From assembly GCA_002454425.1 (NCBI GenBank), contig DKIV01000030.1, positions 1 to 32,340 of the forward strand: DNA of 32,340 nt. The letters run 5' to 3'. A program made the position numbers and the translations under genes. The notes below the pieces were generated by a model that worked only from the letters and a program-made list of their open reading frames with translations, was not told the DNA's origin and did not search any database. Below are positions 24,452 to 32,252 of this stretch, one piece after another. This stretch comes from Sphingobacteriaceae bacterium UBA6709 (lineage in GTDB: Bacteria; Bacteroidota; Bacteroidia; Sphingobacteriales; Sphingobacteriaceae). The number at the start of each line of letters is the position of its first letter. Positions within the stretch are counted from its first letter, which is position 1.

Positions 24452-25525
24452 TCAACTCATCACCAGCAATCTCCACAATGCTGAAATTAACATACACAGG
24501 AAAGACAAGGGGGTTAAAACTTTCCAGCATAATCCCATCAGCTGATCCATGCGCAGACGCGGCAAGGTCCAACGCATCCACATCTGCACCGCCACTACCA
24601 ATAGCACCTTCCCGAAGGTCCAAAAAATCCCCCAAAATGTTCCATTGGTCCAGTCTGCGAGCCTCAAACTGCCGATGTTAGGCAAAGGACTATTCCAGGC
24701 CCCCAGGAATAATACCACGCCGATCATACCGACCAGAAACATCATCGAATATTCAGCAAGAAATATAAAGGCAAAACGTAATCCCGTATACTCAGTATGA
24801 AAGCCTGCCACCAACTCCGATTCCGCCTCGGGAATGTCGAATGGCGCGCGGTTACACTCCGCCAGCGAAGCGATAAAGAAAATGACGTACGCCAACAGCA
24901 GATGCGGCGCCTGAAAAATATGCCATGACAAAAACCCGCCCACGGCCGACACATCCCAAATACCTAAAAACTTAAGCGCCTCCGGACTTGCTGTGCCCTG
25001 CCGCAAGCCTATGTCCGTAAGATTAAGGCTCTGCGCTATCATCACCGCTGAGATCATCGCGATACCCGCCGGAATTTCATAGGATACCACCTGCGCTACA
25101 GAACGTAAACCGCCTAATAACGAATACTTGTTATTAGAACCCCAGCCAGCCATAAGAATGCCTACAGCCTCTACCGAGATGATTGCGAAAACATAAAATA
25201 CACCCACATTTAACGCCGCCGGCACTAGATCCGCGGCCCAGGGCATACTGGCAAAACCCATAAAAACGGAGATGAATATCACCAGGGGAGCCAAAGCAAA
25301 CAGAATCTTATCCGCAGCGGCAGGCGTAATAAGTTCCTTTTGTATGATCTTTAGGATATCAGCAGCCGTCTGCAATACACCGAACCTGCCGGTTTCCATA
25401 GGTCCTAACCTGTCTTGAATAAATGCGGATACCTTCCGTTCCGCATACACCCCGAACAAGGCGAAAACCGCCGTGAAAGAAAACAGCAACAGCGCAATGA
25501 CAATATTGATTATATAGAAATTCAA
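24452..25525 (-). CDS. nuoH: NADH-quinone oxidoreductase subunit H
   Basis: A 357-residue, eight-helix subunit that forms most of the quinone-binding chamber of complex I. Family marks include A-E-R-K-V-S-A-F-I-Q-D-R-L-G-P near residues 28-42, A-E-C-N-R-A-P-F-D-I-P-E-A-E-S-E-L-V-A-G-F and E-Y-T-G-L-R-F-A-F-I-F-L-A-E-Y. No ATG is possible before residue 43: the frame upstream closes within about nine codons, so the start is probably the TTG at 25525. It is the first gene of the nuoH-N operon. nuoA to nuoG are not next to it; instead a divergent hydrolase gene begins 275 bases away. Confidence 0.95.
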   Translation of the reverse strand: MNFYIINIVIALLLFSFTAVFALFGVYAERKVSAFIQDRLGPMETGRFGVLQTAADILKIIQKELITPAAADKILFALAPLVIFISVFMGFASMPWAADLVPAALNVGVFYVFAIISVEAVGILMAGWGSNNKYSLLGGLRSVAQVVSYEIPAGIAMISAVMIAQSLNLTDIGLRQGTASPEALKFLGIWDVSAVGGFLSWHIFQAPHLLLAYVIFFIASLAECNRAPFDIPEAESELVAGFHTEYTGLRFAFIFLAEYSMMFLVGMIGVVLFLGAWNSPLPNIGSLRLADWTNGTFWGIFWTFGKVLLVVAVQMWMRWTLPRLRMDQLMGLCWKVLTPLSFLCMLISALWRLLVMS

Positions 25526-25604
25526 CGCAATAGAGTTTATCGTTATTTATTGCCTTGTTGAACAAGTCAAAACCTACCAACAGAACAAAAAGGATAAGTG
25601 AGCA

Positions 25605-25612
25605 CAAACATA
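25605..25612 (-). promoter_or_regulatory. Candidate -7 element of the nuoHIJKLMN operon
   Basis: On the minus strand TATGTTTG (complement of 25605-25612) matches TAnnTTTG exactly, about 80 bases before the nuoH start, in the divergent region where an operon promoter is expected. No TTTG -33 partner is evident, so it is tentative. Confidence 0.35.
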
Positions 25613-25800
25613 TAAAACATACAGGATATATAGAGCATTTAAATCGATAAAGACAGACAGCCCTGCCTCAACGAAACCAATATCCAGGCCAACATTTAGC
25701 GTTATCCATGTTCGCTATTTAGACAAATTAAAAACAATATTATAAAATATAGTGGAGCTCTTTCTTTTTTTTACCTTTAAGAAACGCTAATAGCTATCAC

Positions 25801-27207
25801 GTGAAAAGAATTACTTTCTCAATCTTTACCTTTTTCCTGGGGTTAACACTGCATGCGCAGGACATCACCGGTGCCTGGGCCGGAGCGCTCAGCATCAATA
25901 ACAACTCGCTTCCTCTGGTGCTTCATATCAGCAACACCAATGGCAAATACGGAGCTACCATGGACAGCCCTGCGCAGGGCGTCAAAGCTTATCCGGTTGA
26001 TCAGGTGGAATATATCAATGGTCAGTTAAAGTTAGCAATCAGCTCCATCGGACTTGAGTATACCGCGAAGTTTCGGCCGGACAGCAATCTTCTTGATGGC
26101 ACTTTTAAGCAGTCGGGACTCACCATGCAGCTCAAGCTTAACAGAAGCAGCAATACAGACGCTGCTCCCGGCGTTCGTCCTCAGGATCCTAAAAGCTTCC
26201 CCTACAAGCGGGAGGAAATAAGCTTTCGGAATAATAAAGCGGGCATCACGCTGCGTGGCACCCTCACCTTACCGTCCGACAGCAAGGCTACAAAAATCGC
26301 CATCCTCATTTCCGGCTCAGGCCCTCAAAACCGCGACTCCGAATTCCCCACCTTTAATCACCGCCCCTTTCTGGTTTGGAGCGACTGGCTGACGCGACAG
26401 GGCATCGCTGTTCTTCGCTTTGACGACAGAGGCATCGCAAAATCTGAAGGTGTTTTCGCGAAAGCTACTACGGCAGATTTCGCCACTGATGTGGAAGCCG
26501 CTATCGCCTATGTGCGAAGCCGCCAGGATCTAAAGTCACTGAAGTTGGGACTCATCGGACACAGCGAGGGAGGCATGATCGCTCCCATGATTGCCTCTCA
26601 CGATAAAAGCGTACAATTTCTGGTTTTACTGGCAGCACCAGGGGTACCCTTCGCTGATCTGCTCATGAAACAGCAGGCTGACATCGCCCGCTCCAATGGA
26701 ATCGCTCAGGATAAAATAGACGATGGCATTACCAAAAACAAAGAGATCTTCGAAAGCTACGCAAAATACAAAACACTCGACTCCGCGGCTTTCGCCGCAA
26801 AGTTAAAAGGTATCTTAATGGCAAACTTTAAACCCGACAGCTCCAATGCCATGAGCGCCAGCCAACGTAACGCTGCCATCAACAGCACCATCAATCTGCA
26901 AAGCTCAGCATGGTTCAGGTACGCAATGAACTTTATACCGGCCACATACCTTAGCCGTGTGCAATGTCCGGTACTTTCGCTAAACGGATCTTTGGATTTG
27001 CAAGTCGCCGCGACGGAAAACCTTGACGGAATACGGAAAAACCTCGATAAGGCCGGAAACAAACGACATCGCGAGGTACTCCTCCCCGGGCTTAATCACA
27101 TGTTCCAGCAAGCAAAAACGGGCAATCCCCTTGAGTATTCCCAGCTACAGGAAACTGTAAACCCTCAGGCACTCAAAGAAGTATCAAGCTGGATTAACAG
27201 TCTCTAG
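25801..27207 (+). CDS. Secreted serine hydrolase with N-terminal beta domain
   Basis: A 468-residue exported alpha/beta hydrolase. The start is GTG at 25801, directly giving a signal peptide (M-K-R-I-T-F..., cleavage probably after H-A-Q at 18-20). Residues 22-115 form a beta-rich, lipocalin-like domain (G-A-W-A-G-A-L at its start), and from about 135 a serine-aminopeptidase/S33-type hydrolase domain follows. The nucleophile elbow is G-H-S-E-G-G with Ser255; the G-S-G-P-Q-N-R-D segment near 171 and F-D-D-R-G near 207 fit the fold. An Asp near 397 (S-L-D-L-Q) and a His near 432 (L-N-H-M-F) complete the likely triad. The arrangement is common among Bacteroidota periplasmic hydrolases; the substrate is unknown. 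It is divergent from the nuo operon and convergent with the M1 peptidase. Confidence 0.85.
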   Translation: MKRITFSIFTFFLGLTLHAQDITGAWAGALSINNNSLPLVLHISNTNGKYGATMDSPAQGVKAYPVDQVEYINGQLKLAISSIGLEYTAKFRPDSNLLDGTFKQSGLTMQLKLNRSSNTDAAPGVRPQDPKSFPYKREEISFRNNKAGITLRGTLTLPSDSKATKIAILISGSGPQNRDSEFPTFNHRPFLVWSDWLTRQGIAVLRFDDRGIAKSEGVFAKATTADFATDVEAAIAYVRSRQDLKSLKLGLIGHSEGGMIAPMIASHDKSVQFLVLLAAPGVPFADLLMKQQADIARSNGIAQDKIDDGITKNKEIFESYAKYKTLDSAAFAAKLKGILMANFKPDSSNAMSASQRNAAINSTINLQSSAWFRYAMNFIPATYLSRVQCPVLSLNGSLDLQVAATENLDGIRKNLDKAGNKRHREVLLPGLNHMFQQAKTGNPLEYSQLQETVNPQALKEVSSWINSL

Positions 27208-27250
27208 ATCCGAATCGGCATCATTGCCAATCATCCCGCCCCACATAAAC

Positions 27251-27285
27251 AAACAGGGAGGCTAACCGGTGGTCAGCCTCCCTGT
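27251..27285. terminator. Bidirectional terminator between convergent genes
   Basis: A 15-bp stem with one mismatch, acagggaggctaacc (27253-27267) with ggtcagcctccctgt (27271-27285) and a 3-base loop, between the stops of the secreted hydrolase (plus) and the M1 peptidase (minus). The 10 bases at 27251-27260 are identical to the start of the 9243 terminator. Confidence 0.8.
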
Positions 27286-27313
27286 ATAACGCTAAAAGCC
27301 TGATCAACTGAGC

Positions 27314-29176
27314 CTAAAGCTTATAGCTATTATCAGCAGGATTGTAATCTACAAACATATCCGTATCCAAGTCCAGCGACTTAAGGCCTTTCAGCGAAGG
27401 CAAACTTATCGTCGCAAGCTTCTGATCTTTCTCCCACACCATGGCGGTTTGATGTAAACGACGGGTAGTTCCATCGGCAAAGGTCATCTTCAGACTAAAA
27501 GGAATAGCGAAGCCTCCGATATTCTTCACAGTAAGCACATACCCATCGTTCTTCCTTACCAGCTTATCCACCGCTATATCCATATAGTAAGGTGTAAAGA
27601 ACCAGTTATTCCAGAACCAATTGAGATTTTTGCCGCTGGCATCGTTGAAGGAATAAAAGAAATCCCAGGGAATAGGGTGTTTACCGTGCCAACGATCCAT
27701 GTATTCAAGCAATGATTTCTTAAACATCTTATCGCCAAGCATATCCTTCAATGCCATATATGCCAGTGAAGGCTTCCCATAGGCGTTTATGCGATAAGCT
27801 TCTTTCAGTTCAAAGGAAGGTGTAATAATAGGAACATCTGTCGTTGCCGCAGGATTATTTGCCCAGCGCGCGATCCTGCCCGATTTATACATTTCATCAG
27901 CCTGCAGACTGTCCATGAAAGAAGGAGCTATAAGTAGTTCAAGAAAGCTTGCCCATGCTTCGTCCATAAAAGCATAGCGCGTTTCATTAGTGCCCATATA
28001 AAACGGAAACCAGGTATGCGCGATTTCATGGTTAGCCACGCGACGGTTATCTATTCCCGGTAGCGACGAATCATTTATCATACCCGGAGTTTCCATATTA
28101 GCATTTCCCTGAAAAGCGGTCATCTTACCAAAAGGGTAAGGAACACCAGGATAATGATGAGAATACCAATTCAGGGCGTGAGCACCTTCGGCGGCAAGGG
28201 TGCGAAATGACGACGTGGTATCGTTATAGGCCGTCTGCATCGCCGCGCGTCGTTTGGTCAGACTATCAATGATCGCTGAAGTTCCGTCCCATACAAAATG
28301 GTTGCTCACCCCCGCGGCGACATCCACAATATTGTCGGCGCGAAACTTCCAGGTATTTACCTGCTGTCTGGTTACCTTGGCACCGGCAATCTGTGCCTTA
28401 GTAGCAATATTTATTACTTCCTCACTAGTCAACGAACGCTTAAGCCGTGCCGCCGCCTCGGGTTGCAGCACCTCATCGGGATTTAAAAACTCTCCTGTTG
28501 CCCATACCATATAGTTCGCCGGCACCGTAACATTGAGGGTATAGTCGTTAAAATCGTTATAAAATTCCTGACCATTAATATGATCGGTCATGTCCCATCC
28601 ATTGTAGTCGTCATAAACAGCTACCCGCGGATAAAAATAAGCCAGATAAAATGAGTTAGGATCAATCGTTCCCTCCCGCCCATATTGTTTAGCCAGCGTA
28701 TAGGTCCAATCAATCTCAAAATCCAGAGTCTTCCCCGGCAACAAGGGCGCGGCAAGATTAACCTCCTGCGTGGCGGTCTCTCCCATGCCGGCAGACCATA
28801 CTCCCGCTTTGCCGTTCACTAAAAAGCGTCCCACCTGAACGCCTTCGGTAATATAGTCTTTGCTCACATTTCCCCAGCGCGCGGCGGTAGCGCGATGGTT
28901 ATTCATGATCAGCTTGAACACAACTTTTCGTAGCGTATCGGGACTACTATTGCGGTAAGTGATTTTTTCTGTTCCCTGCACCACTCTGGTACTGGGGTTC
29001 AACTGCAGCGATATAGCGTATCGCCCACCATTCTGCCAGTAGTGCTTGCCGGGTCTGCCGTCGGCAGACCGGGTGCCCTTGCTGTACGCTAAAGCAACGT
29101 CTCTTGTTTTGTAAAGCTCCTGCGCGCCCGCGTGCAGCGTCGCAAAAAGGGATAATAGAGTAAGAATTTTACGCAT
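27314..29176 (-). CDS. Secreted M1 family metallopeptidase (aminopeptidase-like)
   Basis: A 620-residue exported zinc peptidase. I choose the ATG at 29176 over the in-frame TTG at 29236, because the protein then begins with a clean signal peptide (M-R-K-I-L-T-L-L-S-L-F..., cleavage after H-A-G-A-Q near 15-19). The gluzincin site is H-E-I-A-H-x18-E with His383, Glu384, His387 and Glu406. A GAMEN-like substrate motif is present as G-N-A-N-M-E-T-P-G. An N-terminal beta-domain (starting about residue 30 with T-R-S-A-D-G-R-P-G-K-H-Y-W) precedes the catalytic domain, and a short beta C-terminal domain follows. This is the layout of Bacteroidota secreted M1 peptidases that lack the long helical C-domain. 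It shares a terminator with the convergent hydrolase. Confidence 0.92.
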   Translation of the reverse strand: MRKILTLLSLFATLHAGAQELYKTRDVALAYSKGTRSADGRPGKHYWQNGGRYAISLQLNPSTRVVQGTEKITYRNSSPDTLRKVVFKLIMNNHRATAARWGNVSKDYITEGVQVGRFLVNGKAGVWSAGMGETATQEVNLAAPLLPGKTLDFEIDWTYTLAKQYGREGTIDPNSFYLAYFYPRVAVYDDYNGWDMTDHINGQEFYNDFNDYTLNVTVPANYMVWATGEFLNPDEVLQPEAAARLKRSLTSEEVINIATKAQIAGAKVTRQQVNTWKFRADNIVDVAAGVSNHFVWDGTSAIIDSLTKRRAAMQTAYNDTTSSFRTLAAEGAHALNWYSHHYPGVPYPFGKMTAFQGNANMETPGMINDSSLPGIDNRRVANHEIAHTWFPFYMGTNETRYAFMDEAWASFLELLIAPSFMDSLQADEMYKSGRIARWANNPAATTDVPIITPSFELKEAYRINAYGKPSLAYMALKDMLGDKMFKKSLLEYMDRWHGKHPIPWDFFYSFNDASGKNLNWFWNNWFFTPYYMDIAVDKLVRKNDGYVLTVKNIGGFAIPFSLKMTFADGTTRRLHQTAMVWEKDQKLATISLPSLKGLKSLDLDTDMFVDYNPADNSYKL

Positions 29177-29434
29177 AGTGTGTAATTTATATAACGATAT
29201 CTCAGTTAAGCTATTGAATATTAAGAACAAGGACAACTTCCGCAGACAATTTCAACTGCCCCCGACAATAAATATTAAGGGTTCAGCCCTTCTTTTCTCA
29301 AACTTATTCTTAATGTAGTCGTTTAATATCGAAAGAAGTACTACCTAAAACACTTTTTCCTGGGATATTTCTGCCGGGCACACAACATAAGTCGCTGACT
29401 TTCCGTTAAAAATAGTAAACCATAATTAATACCT

Positions 29435-29899
29435 ATGCAAAACGAGAATACCATATTACAGTTGCGACAACTGCTCCTTCATTCACTTATGGAGAATGAG
29501 TTCTATGACATGGCGGCAGATGAAATTATCGATCCTCGTCTTAAATCAGCCTTTGCAAAATACCAATGGCTGCGCTGTGAGCATATCCTTAGCTTGCGGG
29601 CTTTCCTTATCAGCATTGAAGGAAAAGTGGCGATGGAAGCCGCAAAAACATATCAGAATACACATTTTTGGGACAATTTCAATAAATGCATGGCGCAACG
29701 CGACAGTCTCGAAGCGCTAACTACGGGCATACGTTATCTGCGATTCATCTTACATAAATACAGGCAGACCATCGGCACCGCTCAACCCGACCGCCTATCG
29801 CAGATGCTGCGTAAACACCATACAGAGATAGAGGCCGTACTAGACGACTTTCTGAAAATTAGCGAGATACGTCGAAATTCTCAACTTACAATAGATTAG
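29435..29899 (+). CDS. Small all-helical protein, possibly ferritin-like (DUF2383-type)
   Basis: A 154-residue cytosolic protein with no signal peptide. It looks like a four-helix bundle: long amphipathic helices at about 5-27, 30-57, 78-110 and 119-148. Glu/His pairs (E-N-E-F near 20, R-C-E-H near 47, K-H-H-T-E near 127) are placed as in ferritin-like diiron proteins. The resemblance to the DUF2383/PA2169 group is by overall pattern only, and I do not see an exact repeat of the E-x-x-H pair. It stands between the divergent M1 peptidase and the downstream phosphoglucomutase, 201 bases away. The function is unknown. Codon use and start (ATG at 29435) look normal, so it is a real gene. Confidence 0.7.
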   Translation: MQNENTILQLRQLLLHSLMENEFYDMAADEIIDPRLKSAFAKYQWLRCEHILSLRAFLISIEGKVAMEAAKTYQNTHFWDNFNKCMAQRDSLEALTTGIRYLRFILHKYRQTIGTAQPDRLSQMLRKHHTEIEAVLDDFLKISEIRRNSQLTID

Positions 29900-30100
29900 C
29901 ATGCTTGCTTAAAACTGCTACGCTGCTCATCCGCTTGCCTTTTTCTTTGGCTTGTCACCTATTCTTGCTTATCCTGTGGCCTTGCTATACCTTCTCACTA
30001 AGTATCAAAAACTTCACATATTTATAAAAACCATTTTCGATTTTATTTCTTTTGAGTTATTATTATTGTAATATTAAAAATATCTAAATCTACTATAGCA

Positions 30101-31837
30101 ATGCAGGAATTAGAACAATCGGTACTCAACAAGGTCAACGAGTGGCTGCAAGGTGATTACGATGCTGAAACAAAACAGCATATTCAGAAGCTTCTGGATG
30201 ATAAGGCTTATACAGAACTTACAGATTCTTTTTATCGGGATTTGGAATTCGGAACAGGCGGTCTCCGCGGAATTATGGGCCCCGGGTCAAACAGAATTAA
30301 TAAATATACTATCGGTACTGCTACGCAGGGACTGGCAAACTATCTTAAGAAGACTTATCCCAATGAGGAAATTAAGGTAGCCATTGCGCACGACAGTCGC
30401 AATAATTCAGATTATTTCGCGCGCATTACCGCCGAGGTATTCTCCGCCAACGGCATCTATGTATATTTCTTCAAGGCCTTGCGTCCAACGCCAGAGCTTT
30501 CTTTCGCCATTCGCCAGTTAGGATGCAAGAGCGGCGTAATGCTTACAGCATCGCACAATCCTAAAGAATATAATGGATATAAAGCTTACGGACATGATGG
30601 CGGACAGTTCGTATCGCCGGCCGACAAGGACGTCATGACTGAAGTGGCCGGAGTTACCAGCATTGATCAGGTAAAGTTCAGCGCTATTGAAAGTAATATT
30701 GAGCTTATTGGTGAGGAGATTGATGAAATGTATCTCAATAAGATCACTCAACTCTCCGTCTCTCCCGACGCTATAAAACGCCAGTCGGATCTTAAGATCG
30801 TCTACTCTCCTATCCACGGTACCGGAATTACCCTCGTACCTACAGCCCTGCAACGATTTGGATTTACCAACGTCATCCTCGTTGACGAACAGGTTACTCC
30901 CGATGGTAATTTCCCTACGGTAGTATATCCTAATCCGGAGGAAAAAGAAGCGCTAACGCTGGCGTTGGCAAAGGGTAAGGAAGTTGATGCAGACCTGATC
31001 CTTGCTACAGATCCTGACGCTGACCGCGTGGGCATCGCTGTAAAAAATACAGATGGCGAGTTTGTGCTTCTGAATGGAAACCAAACGGGAAGCCTCCTCA
31101 TCAATTACCTACTCTCAGCCTGGGAGGAAAAGGGTAAGCTTACAGGAAACGAGTATATCGTTAAGACCATCGTAACTTCAAATCTCATAGATACGATCGC
31201 CAAGGCGAAAAACGTAACTTGTTACAATACACTTACCGGATTTAAGTACATCGGCGAGCTGATGACCCGCTTTGAAGGCAAGAAAACCTTTATAGGTGGC
31301 GGTGAAGAAAGTTACGGATACCTTATAGGAGAGTTTGTTCGCGATAAAGATGCGGTAGTTTCCGCTGCGTTTATTGCTGAAATGACGGCCTATTACAAAG
31401 ACAAAGGAAGCAGTCTTTTCGAAGCGCTGTTAAATATGTATGTTGAATTTGGCTTCTTTAAGGAAAAACTGGTGTCTGTAACCAAGAAAGGCAAAAGCGG
31501 AGCAGAAGAAATCAAGGCTATGATGGAACGTTTCAGAACGAATCCTCCGGCAAGCCTTGGCGGATCCAAAGTTATTGCCCTTAAGGATTACGAAAAGCGC
31601 GAGGAAACGGATCTGGTAAGCGGCGAGAAAAAAGCGATTGACCTTCCAAAGTCAGATGTGCTTCAGTTTATCACAGAAGAAGGAAGTATCATCTCCGCCC
31701 GCCCTTCAGGAACAGAGCCTAAAATTAAGTTCTATTGCAGTGTTAAAGGCGAGCTGAACAGCACCAGCGAATTTAAAGCCGCAGATGACGCTATCGAAAC
31801 CAAGATCAGCGCAATCATGAGCGACCTGGGAGTGTAA
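30101..31837 (+). CDS. Phosphoglucomutase/phosphomannomutase (alpha-D-phosphohexomutase)
   Basis: Interconverts hexose-1- and hexose-6-phosphates, supplying nucleotide sugars and linking storage glucan to glycolysis. The 578-residue protein has the four-domain family layout. F-G-T-G-G-L-R-G near 50-57 is the N-terminal signature, and the phosphoserine loop T-A-S-H-N-P-K-E-Y-N-G-Y has Ser151. The metal loop is D-P-D-A-D-R with Asp304, Asp306 and Asp308; the sugar-binding loop is G-G-E-E-S-Y-G-Y near 401-407; and the phosphate-binding loop is R-P-S-G-T-E-P-K near 534. The length and these motifs fit the PgcA/PMM2-like mutases of Firmicutes and Bacteroidota, with a specificity that may include glucose, mannose or deoxyribose phosphates. 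Start ATG at 30101. A strong terminator follows. Confidence 0.94.
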   Translation: MQELEQSVLNKVNEWLQGDYDAETKQHIQKLLDDKAYTELTDSFYRDLEFGTGGLRGIMGPGSNRINKYTIGTATQGLANYLKKTYPNEEIKVAIAHDSRNNSDYFARITAEVFSANGIYVYFFKALRPTPELSFAIRQLGCKSGVMLTASHNPKEYNGYKAYGHDGGQFVSPADKDVMTEVAGVTSIDQVKFSAIESNIELIGEEIDEMYLNKITQLSVSPDAIKRQSDLKIVYSPIHGTGITLVPTALQRFGFTNVILVDEQVTPDGNFPTVVYPNPEEKEALTLALAKGKEVDADLILATDPDADRVGIAVKNTDGEFVLLNGNQTGSLLINYLLSAWEEKGKLTGNEYIVKTIVTSNLIDTIAKAKNVTCYNTLTGFKYIGELMTRFEGKKTFIGGGEESYGYLIGEFVRDKDAVVSAAFIAEMTAYYKDKGSSLFEALLNMYVEFGFFKEKLVSVTKKGKSGAEEIKAMMERFRTNPPASLGGSKVIALKDYEKREETDLVSGEKKAIDLPKSDVLQFITEEGSIISARPSGTEPKIKFYCSVKGELNSTSEFKAADDAIETKISAIMSDLGV

Positions 31838-32224
31838 TCGCTACACAATAACAATATAAGAGGACATAAAGCTCAAAATCAGAGTATTCCTCAAATAATA
31901 AAGGGTAATCGTAAATCAGCGTATTACCCTTTATTGTATCTTATAGTTACTAATTCAGCAATAAGCAATAAGCGCTAAAAGCAGGCTGAACTTATCAGGT
32001 CCAAACGTTAAGTCTTGTAAGACAATAATCCCTTTTCCAATTAAACCCCACAACAGGAAAAATATTTTTAGTTTGCATGGTGCTCCACTACTGGTTAAAC
32101 TTCTTCCGATACATTACTCGCTGACATCTACGACTTGCTCAACAAGATTTTGTCTAAAATAAAATGAGTCCCCAAGTAGAAAGTAAGGATATGCCGCGCA
32201 AGATCATATGACTAATATACCTCG
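31838..32224. other. Downstream region of phosphoglucomutase
   Basis: About 390 AT-rich bases with the terminator at 31897-31935 and no supported gene. A short tandem repeat, aataagc twice, occurs near 31960-31975. I see no promoter or RNA gene. Confidence 0.4.
31897..31935 (+). terminator. Rho-independent terminator of phosphoglucomutase
   Basis: A perfect 13-bp stem, aataaagggtaat (31897-31909) with attaccctttatt (31923-31935), 60 bases after the stop, followed by a T-rich tail (gtatctta). Confidence 0.85.
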
Positions 32225-32252
32225 TTATAGATTGGTTATAGTTTGGTTATAG
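32224..32252. repeat. Three direct repeats of gttatag with 11-bp period
   Basis: The 7-mer gttatag occurs at 32224-32230, 32235-32241 and 32246-32252, with spacers attg and tttg, so the whole is a tandem with an 11-bp (one helical turn) period. It overlaps the 3' end of a possible minus-strand frame. Confidence 0.7.
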
